Shown: positions 11,758 through 21,994 of the stretch, piece after piece | How the letters are laid out: each line of letters begins with the position of its first letter | How positions within the stretch are numbered: the stretch's first letter is position 1 | Source of the DNA: Capra hircus | Taxonomy: Eukaryota > Chordata > Mammalia > Artiodactyla > Bovidae | Assembly: GCF_001704415.2 (NCBI RefSeq) | Contig: NW_017189517.1 | Coordinates: 5,281,167-5,345,166 of the forward strand | Length of the DNA: 64,000 nt | Direction: 5' to 3' | Made by a program: the position numbers and the translations under genes | The notes under the pieces: generated by a model | Seen by the model: only the letters and a program-made list of their open reading frames with translations | Database searches by the model: none | What the model was told of the DNA's origin: nothing

Positions 11758-12212
11758 ATGTTACACCTCAGTGCCTACTTCAAAAAGCTCAGTGTACAGT
11801 GGAAAGCAGACCAATTTTCAAACAAGTAGTCACATAGTAAGGCAAAAAAAAAAAAAAACAAAAAAAACACTAAAGAAACTATGTCCAAGTTGCTATGTGA
11901 ACTCAAAGGATGGAGTATTCTTATTCAGTAGAGAAGGTCAGCAAGGATATGCTTCTCTGTATTAGTTCTGGAGGCACAATTTATATTGTAATCTATGTGT
12001 TATGGAATACTAAAAATTGGAGATATTCAAAGGAAATGCTTAGAAGGAATTTCATAAGAAGTTTGTTTATAAGTTGATTCTTGTAGCTTATTTGCCACCC
12101 AGAGAATTAGAAAAGGGGCATTCCTGGCAAAGAATATACTGAGTTCAAAGACATGCATGTGTGAAAGAACATGTCACATCTATTGAATGAGGACAGCTGT
12201 TTGGGGTTGTAC
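11758..12212. other. Unassigned sequence
   Basis: An interrupted A-run (about 11843-11867) is the only notable element. Confidence 0.4.
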
Positions 12213-12224
12213 TTAGAAATGAGA

Positions 12225-12437
12225 GGACTTCCCTGGTGGCTCAGACGGTAAAGCATCTGTCTACAATGTGAGAGACCTGGGTTCAATTCCTGGGTTGGGA
12301 AGATTCCCTGGAGAAGGAAATGGCAAACCACTTCAGTACTCTTGCCTTGAAAATCCCATGGACAAAGGAGCTTGGTGCAGGCTACTATCCATGGAGTTGC
12401 AAAGAGTCAGGCACGACTGAGCGACTTCACTTTCACT
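12225..12437 (+). mobile_element. Full-length Bov-tA SINE with exact TSD
   Basis: tRNA-derived head ('gacttccctggtggctcaga', 'gggttcaattcctgggttgg', the latter resembling a Pol III B box) followed by the BovB-related body ending 'cacgactgagcgacttcact'. Exact 12-bp TSD ttagaaatgaga at 12213-12224 and 12438-12449. Confidence 0.95.
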
Positions 12438-12667
12438 TTAGAAATGAGAATGGTGAATTTCCAGGAAGGAGGAGCAGCAAAGTCGCAGCATGATGAGCGA
12501 AAACACAGCATATCAGAAAATGGCAAGAAGTTTGTGTGGCTGTAAACCTTATCTGTATGAGATGTGACATACCAGTCTCTCATCTCAGTCTTCAAAGGCT
12601 TAATGAGAGGAGGAAGGGTAAGAACTTGGCTTTAAAATTCAAAAGGAAACCATTCAAGGACTTTTAA

Positions 12668-12814
12668 TTTTGTTTTTTTTTTGTTTTTTTTTTTTTTTTT
12701 TTTGGGTACGCTGAGTGGCGTCCAGATATTAGTTCCTTAACCAGGGAATCAAACTTATGCCTTCAGCAGTGAAAACACTGAGTCCTAATCACTAGACCGC
12801 TAGGGAATTTCTTG
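12668..12814 (-). mobile_element. CHR-type tRNA-derived SINE
   Basis: On +, a long T-run (the poly(A) of the minus-strand SINE) is followed by 'ttagttccttaaccagggaa' and 'taatcactagaccgctaggg'. This is the reverse complement of the cetartiodactyl CHR SINE family. TSD aggacttttaa (12657-12667) versus aggactttttaa (12815-12826), differing by one T. Not related to the BovB tail. Confidence 0.85.
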
Positions 12815-12889
12815 AGGACTTTTTAAGAACAAAAATGATTTGGTCCAGTTAGTGTGTTAAAGCAAACTATTCTTGTTTAGAGAATGAAT

Positions 12890-13039
12890 GAAGTGAAGTG
12901 AAGTCACTCAGTCATGTCCAACTCTTCGCGACCCTGTGGACTGTAACCTACCAGACTCCTCCGTCCATGGGATTTTCCAAGCAAGAATACTGGAGTGGGT
13001 TGCCATTTCCTTCTCCAGGGGATCTTCTCAACCCAAGGA
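12890..13039 (-). mobile_element. Bov-A SINE with exact TSD
   Basis: Reverse-complement Bov-A body without the full tRNA head ('cactcagtcatgtccaactc' ... 'ccttctccaggggatcttct'). Exact 14-bp TSD tttagagaatgaat at 12876-12889 and 13040-13053. Confidence 0.95.
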
Positions 13040-13101
13040 TTTAGAGAATGAATAGATAGGACAAATAAGAAAGATGATTGTGGGGCTGTATGGAGATCAA
13101 A

Positions 13102-13254
13102 TGAAGAAGGGAATGGAGAAGGGAAGTCAAATGGAGAAGGGAATTCTCCACTCCAATATTCTTGCCTGGAGAATCCCATGAACAGAGGAGCTTGGCAGGC
13201 TATAGTCCATGGGGTCACAAGAGTCAGACATGACTGAGTGACTAAACCACCAAC
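13102..13254 (+). mobile_element. Bov-A SINE with expanded 5' end and exact TSD
   Basis: Bov-A body ('attcttgcctggagaatccc', 'gtcagacatgactgagtgac') preceded by an iterated 'atggagaaggga' stretch at about 13102-13145 that is not in ordinary copies. Exact 12-bp TSD atggagatcaaa at 13090-13101 and 13255-13266. It lies close to, and opposite in strand from, the SINE at 12890. Confidence 0.9.
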
Positions 13255-13289
13255 ATGGAGATCAAAGGTATAGATGAATACTAGAGTCA

Positions 13290-13420
13290 AATCTCAACCA
13301 AAATCTCAGCCTCTCCCCACTCTATGACCTTGTGCAAATCTCTTATTCTGAAACCTCAGTTTCTTCATGTATAAGATAGATTATATATTAATAATTATCT
13401 TTTATATAATTTAGTGAAAT
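13290..13420 (-). repeat. MIR-like SINE fragment
   Basis: Reverse-complement MIR outline: 'ctatgaccttgtgcaaatct', then 'cctcagtttcttcatgtata', then an A/T-rich stretch. Confidence 0.55.
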
Positions 13421-14106
13421 AAAATTTATTAGCACTGAGAATCTAGGAAAATGGATGGATTGCATAGGTAGCTATCAATAAGGAAGATATATACATATAG
13501 TGAATTCAATAATGTTTCCTAACAACAGTGAGAAATGTCTATGTGAGGTAATCATGGAAGAGTGTGAAGAAAATATATTAATCTCATGTAAGTACAGATA
13601 TTGTAAACCTCAAAATATTGTGGAAACTTGCATTTGTATCACCTTTTTGGTCTATTTAAGTTTATTCTTACTAGATTATTTTTTAACAGCATCTTATTTA
13701 TTGCTATTCTAATAATGTTAAGATAGATGTCTGTAAAATGTTACCATCCTACAGAAAAATTGATGTTATACCAATCATTCCACTGGCCCTTTTTGCCTTT
13801 GGCCTAGAATGTACCTTTGAGGTTTCAGAAATTTTATAATCCTTTGATGGAATCCATGGTCTTCAAGGCTTGCAGAGGATCAGGAAGCAGATCCTACACC
13901 GTTTGAGAATCAATCAGAGAGAATGTTGTGGAACAATCCCTTGCAGTCTGAAGATACCCCTGGTTATGCGTACTGCTGACCTCATTCCTAACTTGACACA
14001 TCTGCAGGCTGGGAAAATAAATGTTTAAAGCAATGATCCAAAATCACAGAGCTAAGTTCTCCATCACCAAGTCCAAATTTAAGTCTTGATTTGACAGGAT
14101 ATAATG
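13421..14106. other. Unassigned sequence
   Basis: No gene recognised. A 70-codon frame at 13500-13712 has no recognisable domain and no coding support. Confidence 0.4.
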
Positions 14107-14114
14107 TAAGTGTT

Positions 14115-15039
14115 CACACCATTGTGATTATCTGGGTAGTGAAGATCTTTTTTGTACAGTTCTGTGTATTCTTGCCACCTCTTCTTAATATCTTCTGCTT
14201 CTGTTAGGTCCATACTATTTCTGTCCTTTATCGAGCCCATCTTTGCATGAAATGTTCCCTTGGTATCTCTAATTTTCTTGAAGAGATCTCTAGCCTTTCC
14301 CATTCTGTTGTTTTCCTCTATTTCTTTGCATTGATCACTGAGGAAGACTTTCTTATCTCTTCTTGCTATTCCCTGGAACTCTGCATTCAGATGCTTATAT
14401 CTTTCCTTTTCTCCTTTGCTTTTCACTTCTCTTGTTTTGGGGCTCCCAAATCACTGCAGATGGTGATTGCAGCCATGAAGTTAAAAGACGCTTACTCCTT
14501 GGAAAGAAAGTCATGACCAACTTAGACAGCATATTCAAAAGCACAGACATTTATTTGCCAACAAAGATCCGTCTAGTCAAGGCTATGGTTTTCCCAGTGG
14601 TCATGTATGGACGTGAGAGTTGGACTGTAAAGAAAGCTGAGTGCCAAAGAATTAATGCTTTTGAATTGCGGTGTTGGAAAAGACTCTTGAGAGTCCCATG
14701 GACTGCAAGGAGATCCAACCAGTCCATTCTAAAGGAGATCAATCCTGGGTGTTCATTGGAGGGACTGATGCTGAAGCTGAAACTCCAATACTTTGGCCAC
14801 CTCATGAGAAGAGTTGACTCATTGGAAAAGACCTTGATGTTGGGAGGGATTAGGGGCAGGGGGAGAAGGGGATGACAGAGGATAAGACAGCTGAATGGCA
14901 TCACCGACTCAATGGACATGAATTTAAGTAAACTCCAGGTGTTGGTGATGGACAGGGAGATTTGGCATGTTATGATTCATAGGGTTGCAAAGAGTAGGAA
15001 ATGACTGAGCGACTGAACTGAACAGAAGTGAACTGAATA
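14115..15039 (+). mobile_element. BovB LINE with 5' inversion (twin priming)
   Basis: Two BovB pieces in opposite orientation. 14115-14441 is antisense and comes from the region between endonuclease and RT (minus-strand protein 'RIARRDKKVFLSDQCKEIEE'). 14442-15039 is the sense 3' end, running to 'cgactgaactgaacag'. About 1 kb of element sequence between them is missing. The whole is bracketed by the 8-bp repeat taagtgtt at 14107-14114 and 15040-15047, so it is one insertion. This is the signature of twin-primed reverse transcription. Confidence 0.85.
14442..14875 (+). pseudogene. BovB ORF C-terminal fragment
   Basis: Open for about 145 codons. Encodes the conserved C-terminal part of the BovB protein downstream of RT: 'TADGDCSHEVKRRLLLGKKV', 'FPVVMYGRESWTVKKAE', 'LLRVPWTARRSNQSILKE', then 'LKLQYFGHLMRRVDSLEKT'. 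It stops early after 'GGIRGRGRRG'. The frame runs upstream across the inversion junction into antisense sequence, so the apparent 170-residue product starting at 14363 is a chimaera and not a natural protein. No endonuclease or RT motif is present. Confidence 0.8.
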
Positions 15040-15047
15040 TAAGTGTT

Positions 15048-15924
15048 TGCTTAATTCACTGAAGATATATCTTCTCTTCAGATATCTTTGAACTATCCAT
15101 GGGCAGTGCAGAGTGGAGAGGAAATCAATTTATGATATGGTTCCCTCAATATTTCTTGTAAGAAAGAAATCTGAATATATATTTCATGGTAAAATTTATC
15201 ACAGAACACTTTATAAAATATATTGAAAATTATTGAAAAGAATCAGATATATGTGTAGATGTATTCCATTGCATAATTTTCTACATTTATCTTCTCCTTG
15301 TCTTATCTCCTTACTCTCTCAGTTGACAGTCCATAGGTAGTGAAGCTAAATTATTTAGAACATCTTTTATAGGCAGTATTGGATATCTATAATACTCTAT
15401 ACCAATGATTCTTCTGTCTATTCCATTATAAAATCACTTTCTCATTTGTAAAAGAAACAATATCTCACTTTGACATTCATCCTAATCTTCAAAGCAAAGG
15501 ATAAAGGCTCCTACATCTTTTATGACCAATGATGAAAATCTAGAGTAATATCAACTTTTTCACACTTACTAAGTGGCTTTTCAGGATCGTTATATACCTA
15601 CTAATTTCTGCTAAAGGGAATTTGCACGAGTCTGTTATCTGAGATGATAAAGCCATGATGAATGTATATTGGCTAAACCATGGCCCAGTGGGTTAATGAA
15701 GTGACTATCAAGCTAAATAAGGAAAAAATGGGACAATTTTTTAAAAGGAGAATGCATTAAACTGAGAAAAGACTGATGAGCAATCTGGTTATGTCAATGT
15801 TCAACACTACAGCACCTCTACACTTTTGGGGCAGACATTTTATTCTTGTCAATCTAATTCCACATGATGCCCTTTTATACTTTTCATGCACTCAACTACT
15901 CAATATTCACTTCCTTGTGCTTCA
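15048..15924. other. Unassigned sequence
   Basis: No gene or repeat recognised. Confidence 0.4.
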
Positions 15925-15985
15925 CATCTCACAGTGCTCAGCACAGTGTGTATGAGATACCCAACAAATATCTATTGAATAAGAG
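15925..15985 (+). repeat. L2-like 3' tail
   Basis: 'cacagtgctcagcacagtg' followed by 'caacaaatatctattgaata' resembles the end of L2 LINEs. Short. Confidence 0.45.
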
Positions 15986-16151
15986 AAAGCATAGGCCTTC
16001 TTCTTTAGGTGTATCTTTCACAAATGTTCTAAAATATGACTCCTAATACATTACATACCACTTCGTCACATGGACCAGCCAACCTCTGGCTGACAGAGGT
16101 AATAAGAGACATATTGTAGAAAGGTCCATGGCCTCCATTAACTTGTTTGAA

Positions 16152-16372
16152 ACTCTTCATCTGGAAAAGTCCCTGATGCTGGGAAAGATTGAAGGCAGGA
16201 GGAGAAAGAAGCAAAGGAGGATGAGATGGTTGGATGGCAACACCAACTCAATGAACATGAGTCTGAGCAAAATCCAGGAGATAGTGAAGGACAGGGAAGC
16301 CTGACGTGCTGCAGTGCATGGGGTCGCAAAGAGTCAGACACAACTGAGTGACTGAACAAAACAATAACAACA
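16152..16372 (+). mobile_element. BovB 3'-terminal fragment
   Basis: 'aaagtccctgatgctgggaa' through 'gtcagacacaactgagtgac' and an A/C-rich end 'gaacaaaacaataacaac'. Only the last ~220 bp of BovB. No TSD seen. Confidence 0.8.
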
Positions 16373-16773
16373 TTTGTTAAGATAATGTGTCCCTCCTGGG
16401 TCAAATTTCTCAAAGTCGTGCTTCCTGCTGTGTAAAAGAGACCTTCAATATGAGTTCATTTTATAGATGCTAAAACTGCTTACTTTCATATTATTGCCAC
16501 TGCCAGTTTTAAAGCTTAATCAAAACCCACATTTTCTTCTTGATTTTCTTGACCACCCAGTGCCATTAAGGTGGCAATGGAAGAAAAAAAAAAGCTACTT
16601 AAATATGAAAAACTTGACTCTTCAGTGAGTAACCACCATATTCACTGATACAAAGGGGAATTTGGATTTTGCAAAACACTGAGTAAAAGCTTGAATCAAA
16701 TAGAAATAGAAGACAGGAAATTTCTTTCAACCATCACTTAATCTAGTATCGGCTGGTAAAAATAGCTGCTATT
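16373..16773. other. Unassigned sequence
   Basis: No gene or repeat recognised. The last ten bases before the BovB composite (16774-16783) are the left copy of its TSD. Confidence 0.4.
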
Positions 16774-16783
16774 AATATTTGCT

Positions 16784-17784
16784 GTTTTGCATTCCAGGCC
16801 CCTATAATGAAAAGGACATCTTTTTTGGGTGTTAGTTCTAGAAGGTCTTGTAGGTCTTCATAGAACCATTCAACTTCAGTTTCTTCAGCACTACTGGGCA
16901 GGGCATAGACTTGGATTACTGTGATATTGAATGTTTTGCCTTGGAAACAAACAGAGATCATTCTGTAATTTTTGAGACTGCATCCAAGTACTGCATTTTG
17001 GATTCTTTTGTTGACTATGAAGATTACTCTATTTCTTCTAAGGGAGTCTTGCCCACAGTAATAGATATAATGGTCATCTGAGTTAAATTCACCCATTCCA
17101 GTCCATTTTAGTTTGCTGATTCCTAAAATGTCAATGTTCACTCTTGCCATCCTCTGACCACTTCCAATTTGCCTTTATTCATGGACCTAACATTCCAGGT
17201 TTCTATGCAATATTGCTCTTTACAATATCAGACTTTACTTCCATCACTAGTCACATCCACAACTGGGTGTTCTTGTTGCTTTGGCTCCATCTCTTCATTT
17301 TTTTTGGAGTCATTTATCCACTGATCTCCAGTAGCATATGGGCACCTACCGACCTGGGGAGTTCCTCTTTCAGTGTCCTATTTTTTGCCTTTTCATACTG
17401 TTCATGGTGTTCTCAAGGCAAGAATACTGAAGTGATTTGCCATTTCCTTCTCCAGTGGACCACGTTTTGTCAGAATTCTGCACCATGACCTGTCTGTCTT
17501 GGGTGGCCCTACACAGCATGGCTCATAGTTTCATTGAGTTAGACAAGGATGTGGTCCATGTAATCAGTTTGATTAGTTTTCTGTGATTGTGGTTTTCATT
17601 CTGTCTGTCCTCTGATGGAGAAGGATAAGAGGCTTCTGGAAACTTTCTGATGGGAGAGACTAACTGAGGGGGAAACTTGGTCTTGTTCTGATGGACAGGG
17701 CAACCCTCAGTAAATTTTTAATCTAATTTTCTGTTGATGGATGGGGCTGTGTTCCCTCCCTGCTATTTACCTGAGGCCAAATTA
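16784..17784 (-). mobile_element. Inverted BovB piece: endonuclease N-terminus and 5' leader (outer part)
   Basis: The minus strand encodes 'MARVNIDILGISKLKWTG', 'EFNSDDHYIYYCGQDSLRR', 'ELTPKKDVLFIIGAWNAK', the start of the BovB AP-endonuclease, with the usual GDWN changed to GAWN. Upstream on that strand (17150-17784) is the BovB leader ('gaaacctggaatgttaggtc'). It is interrupted at 17784 inside a leader motif that resumes at 20550. Confidence 0.75.
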
Positions 17785-18587
17785 TGGTAGAGGTTCAAGG
17801 CAAATTGGAAGTGGTCAAACAAGAGATGGCAAGAGTGAACATTGACATTCTAGGAATCAGCGAGCTAAAATGGACTGGAATAGGAGAATTTAACTCAGAT
17901 GACCATTATATCTACGACTGCAGGCAGAAATCCCTCAGAAGAAATGGAGTAGCCATCAGGTCAACAAGAGTCCGAAATGCAGTACTTGGATACAATCTCA
18001 AAAACGACAGAATGATCTCTGTTCGTTTCCAAGGTAAACCATTCAATACCACAGTAATCCAAGTCTATGCCTCAACCAGTTATGCTGAAGAAGTAGAAGT
18101 TGAAAGGTTACATGAAGACCTACAAGACCTTTTAGAACTAACACCTAAAAAAGATATCCTTTTCATTATAGGAGACTGGAATACAAAAGTAGGAGGTCAA
18201 GAAACACCTGGAGTAATAGGCAAATTTGGCCTTGGAATGCGGAATGAAGCAGGGCAAAGACTAATAGAGTTTTGCCAAGAAAATGCACTGGTCATAGCAA
18301 ACACCCTCTTCCAACAACACAAGAGAAGACTCTACACATGGATATCACCAGATGGTCAACACCAAAATCAGACTGATTATATTCTTTGCAGCCAAAGATG
18401 GAGAAGCTCTATACAGTCAACAAAAACAAGACCAGGAGTTGACTGTGGCTCAGATCACGAACTCCTTATTGCCAAGTTCAGACTTAAACTGAAGAAAGCT
18501 GGGAAAACCGCTAGACCATTCAGGTATGACCTAAATCAAATCCGTTATGATTATACAGTGGAAGTGAGAAATAGTTTAAGGGCCTAG
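17784..18587 (+). pseudogene. BovB AP-like endonuclease domain
   Basis: An open 267-codon frame covering the whole apurinic/apyrimidinic-type endonuclease of the RTE-BovB protein, the enzyme that nicks target DNA for target-primed reverse transcription. Motifs in order: 'NIDILGISELKW' (residues ~20-31), 'RFQGKPFNTTVIQVYAS', 'ILFIIGDWNTKVG' (GDxN motif, ~130), 'DYILCSQRW' (~197), and 'GVDCGSDHELLIAKF' near the end, with the catalytic SDH. All the expected catalytic motifs are present. The frame breaks at 'VEVRNSLRA', where 'VEVRNRFKG' is usual, and this separates it from RT. It is a pseudogene because the full protein also needs RT. Confidence 0.85.
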
Positions 18588-20549
18588 ATCTGATAGATAG
18601 AGTGCCTGATGAACTGTGGAATGAGGTTCCTGACATTGTACAGGAGACAGGGATCAAGATCATCCCCATGGAAAAGAAATGTAAAAAAGCAAAATGGCTC
18701 TCTGGGAAGGCCTTACAAATAGCTGTGAAAAGAAGAGAGGCAAAAAACAAAGGAGAAAAAGACAGATATAAGCATCTGAATGCAGAGTTCCAAAGAATAG
18801 CAAGGAGAGATAAGAAAGTCTTCCTCAGCGATCAATGCAAAGAAATAGAGGAAAACAACAGAATGGGAAAGACTAGAGATCTCTGCAAGAAAATTAGAGA
18901 CACCAAGGGACCTAAGAGAAGCAGAAGATATTAAGAAGAGGTGGCAAGAATACACAGAAGAACTGTACAAAAAAGATCTTCACGACCTAGATAATCAGGA
19001 TGGTGTGATCACTTATCTAGAGCCAGACATCCTGGAATGTGAAGTCAAGTGGGCCTTAGAAAACATCACTATGAATAAAGCTAGTGGAGGTGATGGAATT
19101 CCAGTTAAGTTATTTCAAATCGTGAAAGATGATGCTGTGAAAGGGCTGCATTCAATATGCCAACAAATTTGGGAAAGTCAGCTGTGGCCACAGGACTGGA
19201 AAAGGTCAATTTTCATTCCAATCCCAAAGAAAGGCAATGCCAAAGAGTGCTCAAACTACCGCACGATTGCACTCATCTCACACGCTAGTAAAATAATGCT
19301 CAAAATTCTCCAAGGCAGGCTTCAGCAATATGTGAACCGTGAACTTCCAGGTATTCAAGCTGGTTTTAAAAAAAGCAGAGGAACCAGAGATCAAATTGCC
19401 AACATCCGCTGGATCATGGAAAATGTAAGAGAGTTCCAGAAAAACATCTCTTTCTGCTTTATTGACTATGCCAAAGCCTTTGACTGTGTGTGTCACAATA
19501 AACTGTGGAAAATTCTAAAAGAGATGGGAATACCAGATCACCTGACCTGCCTCTTGAGAAATCTGTATGCAGGTCAGGAAGCAACAGTTAGAACTGGACA
19601 TGGAACAACAGACTGGTTCCAAATATGAAAAGGAGTAGGTCAAGGCTGCATATTGTCACCCTGCTTATATAACTTATATGCAGAGTACATCATGAGAAAT
19701 GCTGGACTGGAAGAAACATAGGCTGGAATCAAGATTGCCAGGAGAAATACCAATCACCTCAGATATGCAGATGACACCACCCTTATGGCAGAAAGTGAAG
19801 AGGAACGAAAAAGCCTGTTGATGTAAGTGAAAGAGGAGAGTGAAAAAGTTGGCTTAAAGCTCAACATTCAGATAACGAAGATCATGGCATCTGGTCCCAT
19901 CACTTCATGGGAAATAGATGGGTAATTAGTGGAAATAATGTCAGACTTTATTTTGGGGGGTTCCAAAATCACTGCAGATGGTGACTGGAGCCATGAAATT
20001 TAAAGATGCTTGTTCGTTGGAAGAAAAATTATGAGCAACCTAGATAGTATATTCAAAAGCAGAGACATTACTTTGCCGACTAAGGTCTGTCTAGTCAAGG
20101 CTATGGTTTTTCCTGTGGTCATGTATGGATGTGAGAGTTGGGCTGTGAAGAAGGCTGAGTGCTGAAGAATTGATGCTTTTGAACTGTGCTGTTGGAGAAG
20201 TCTTTTGAGAGTCCCTTGGACTGCAAGGAGATCTATCCAATCAATCCTGAAGGAGATCAGCCCTTGGTGTTCTTTGGAAGGAATGATGCTAAAGCTGAAA
20301 CTCCAGTACATTGGCCACCTCATGTGAAGAGTTGACTCATTGGAAAAGACTCTGATGCTGGGAGGGATGGGGGACAGGAGGAGAAGGGGATGACAGAAGA
20401 TGAAATGACTGAATGACATCACTGACTCGATGGATGTGAGTCTGAGTGAACTCCGGAAGTTGGTGATGGACAGGGAGGCCTGGCGTGCTGTGATTCATGG
20501 AGTCGCAAAGAGTCGGACACAACTGAGTGACTGAACTGAACTGAACTAA
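17785..20549 (+). mobile_element. Nested BovB LINE, nearly complete coding part
   Basis: Starts abruptly at 'tcaaggcaaattggaagtgg' just before the endonuclease and ends in the 'gaactgaactgaact' tail. The outer element's leader breaks off at 'atggtagagg' on the left and resumes at 'aatgaagataatgaagacct' on the right, which marks the insertion site. It contains the full endonuclease, connector, RT and C-terminal regions, broken by point stops, a frameshift near 18570 and a ~48-bp deletion near 18908. No clear TSD. It is younger than the element it sits in. Confidence 0.8.
18602..19628 (+). pseudogene. BovB connector and reverse transcriptase, broken
   Basis: 18602-18934 encodes the lysine-rich connector ('KKCKKAKWLSGKALQIAVKR', 'RRDKKVFLSDQCKEIEENNR') and ends early because of the ~48-bp deletion. 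19005-19628 encodes RT fingers and palm: 'NKASGGDGIPVKLFQ', 'IFIPIPKKGNAKECSNYRTI', 'CFIDYAKAFDCV' (first catalytic Asp), then a stop at 'TTDWFQI', just before the usual 'GKGVRQGC'. YADD itself is intact downstream at 19764-19775 but lies beyond the stop. Further stops follow, so no active RT can be made. Confidence 0.85.
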
Positions 20550-21038
20550 ATGAAGATAATGAAGACCTGCTTCAAAAGGTCCCATGCATACACTGCTACA
20601 CTCAATACTCCCAACCCTGCAGCAGGCCACCATCAACCCACACCTCTGCTGGAGACTCCTGAACACCCATGGGCAAATCTGGGTCAGTCTCTTTTGGGGT
20701 CACTGCTCCTTCCTCCTGGGTCCTGCTGCACACAACATTCTGTTTGTGCCCTGCAAGTGTCTGTTTCCCAGTCCCGTATAAGTTCTGGCAGCTCTATGGT
20801 GGGGTTAGTGGCGACCTCCTCCAAGAGTCCTTATGCAATACCCAGGTCTACTACACCCAGAGCACATGTCCCTGCGACAGTCACAGCTGACCTGTACCTC
20901 CACAGAAGACATTCAAACATGCTTCTGCCTCAGTCTCTGTGGGGGTCTCTGGGTCCTGATTTTGCCCCTCCTACCATCTTGCTTGGGCTTCTCTTTCCAT
21001 GGGCATGGGGTATCGCCTCACACTTGCTCCAGTGCCAT
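20550..21038 (-). mobile_element. Inverted BovB 5' leader (inner part)
   Basis: GC-richer non-coding text ('ccctgcagcaggccaccatc', 'ggtcactgctccttcctcct') that I recognise from memory as part of the BovB leader. It continues the leader interrupted at 17784. A 198-codon + frame (20550-21146) and a 146-codon one (20833-21273) run through it into the endonuclease. They are chimaeric and not genes. The orientation is inferred by continuity with 17150-17784. Confidence 0.6.
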
Positions 21039-21678
21039 GCAAACCAAAAAAGATATGCTTTTCATTGTAGGGGACTGGAATGCAAAAGTAGAAAGCCAAG
21101 AAATACCTCGACTAAGAGGCAAATTTGGCCTTGGAGTACAGAATGAAGCTGGGAAAAGGCTAACAGAGTTTTGCCAAGAGATTGCACTGGTCATTGCAAA
21201 GACCCTCTTCCAACAACACAAGAGAACACTACACATGGACATCACCAGATGGTCAATAACAAAATCAGAGTGATTATATTCTTTGCAGCCAAAGAAAAAG
21301 AAGCTCTATATGGTCATCAAAAACAAGACTGGGAGCTGACTGTGGCTCAGACCATGAACTCCTTATAGCCAAATTCAGACTTAAATGAAGAAAGTAGGGA
21401 AAACCACTAGACCATTCAGATATGACCTAAATCAAATCCCTTATCATTATACAGTGGAAGTGACAAATAGATTCAAAGGATTAGGTCTTATAGACAGAGT
21501 GTCTCAAGAACTATGGACAGAGGTTCATGACATTGTGCAGGAGGCAGGGATCAAAAATCCCCAAGAAAAAGAATTGCAAACTGGCAAAATGGTTGTCTGA
21601 GAAGGCCTTACAAATAGCTTGGAAAAGAAGAGAAGCTAAAGGCAAAGGAGAAAAGAAAATATAAACACACTTGAATGA

Positions 21679-21837
21679 AGGGATCAGATGGCTGGATGGC
21701 ATCACCAACGCGATGGACGTGAGTTTGAGTGAACTCTGGGAGTTGGTGATGGACAGAGAGGCCTGGCGTGCTGAGATTCATGGGGTCGCAAAGAGTTGGA
21801 CCTGACTGAGTGACTGAACTGAACTGAACTGAACTGA
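21679..21837 (+). mobile_element. BovB 3'-terminal fragment inserted in BovB
   Basis: About 160 bp of BovB 3' end ('gatggctggatggcatcacc' ... 'tgactgaactgaactgaact') placed inside the connector coding region. The host text breaks at 'cttgaatgaa' and resumes at 'aaagaatagcaaggagagat' with about 10 bp missing. Confidence 0.8.
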
Positions 21838-21873
21838 AAGAATAGCAAGGAGAGATAAGAAAGCTGTCCTCAG

Positions 21874-21994
21874 AAATGGCAACCCACTCCAGTATTCTTA
21901 CCTGGAGAATCCCATGGATGGAGGAGCCTGGTGCACTACAGCACACAGGGTCTCAAAGAGTCGGACATGACTGAGTGACTTCACTTTCAGTTTC
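21874..21994 (+). mobile_element. Truncated Bov-A SINE inserted in BovB
   Basis: 'aaatggcaacccactccagt' through 'gtgacttcactttcagtttc', replacing about 30 bp of connector sequence between 'gctgtcctcag' and 'atagaatggtaaag'. Confidence 0.8.

Noticed and set aside
12904..13290. 128-codon minus frame
   Set aside because: It spans two Bov-A SINEs and their flanks. Not a gene.
17144..17488. 114-codon plus frame
   Set aside because: It is antisense to the BovB leader, with no domain.
20550..21273. 198- and 146-codon plus frames
   Set aside because: They run from inverted BovB leader into the endonuclease of the sense half, so the product would be a chimaera with no natural counterpart.
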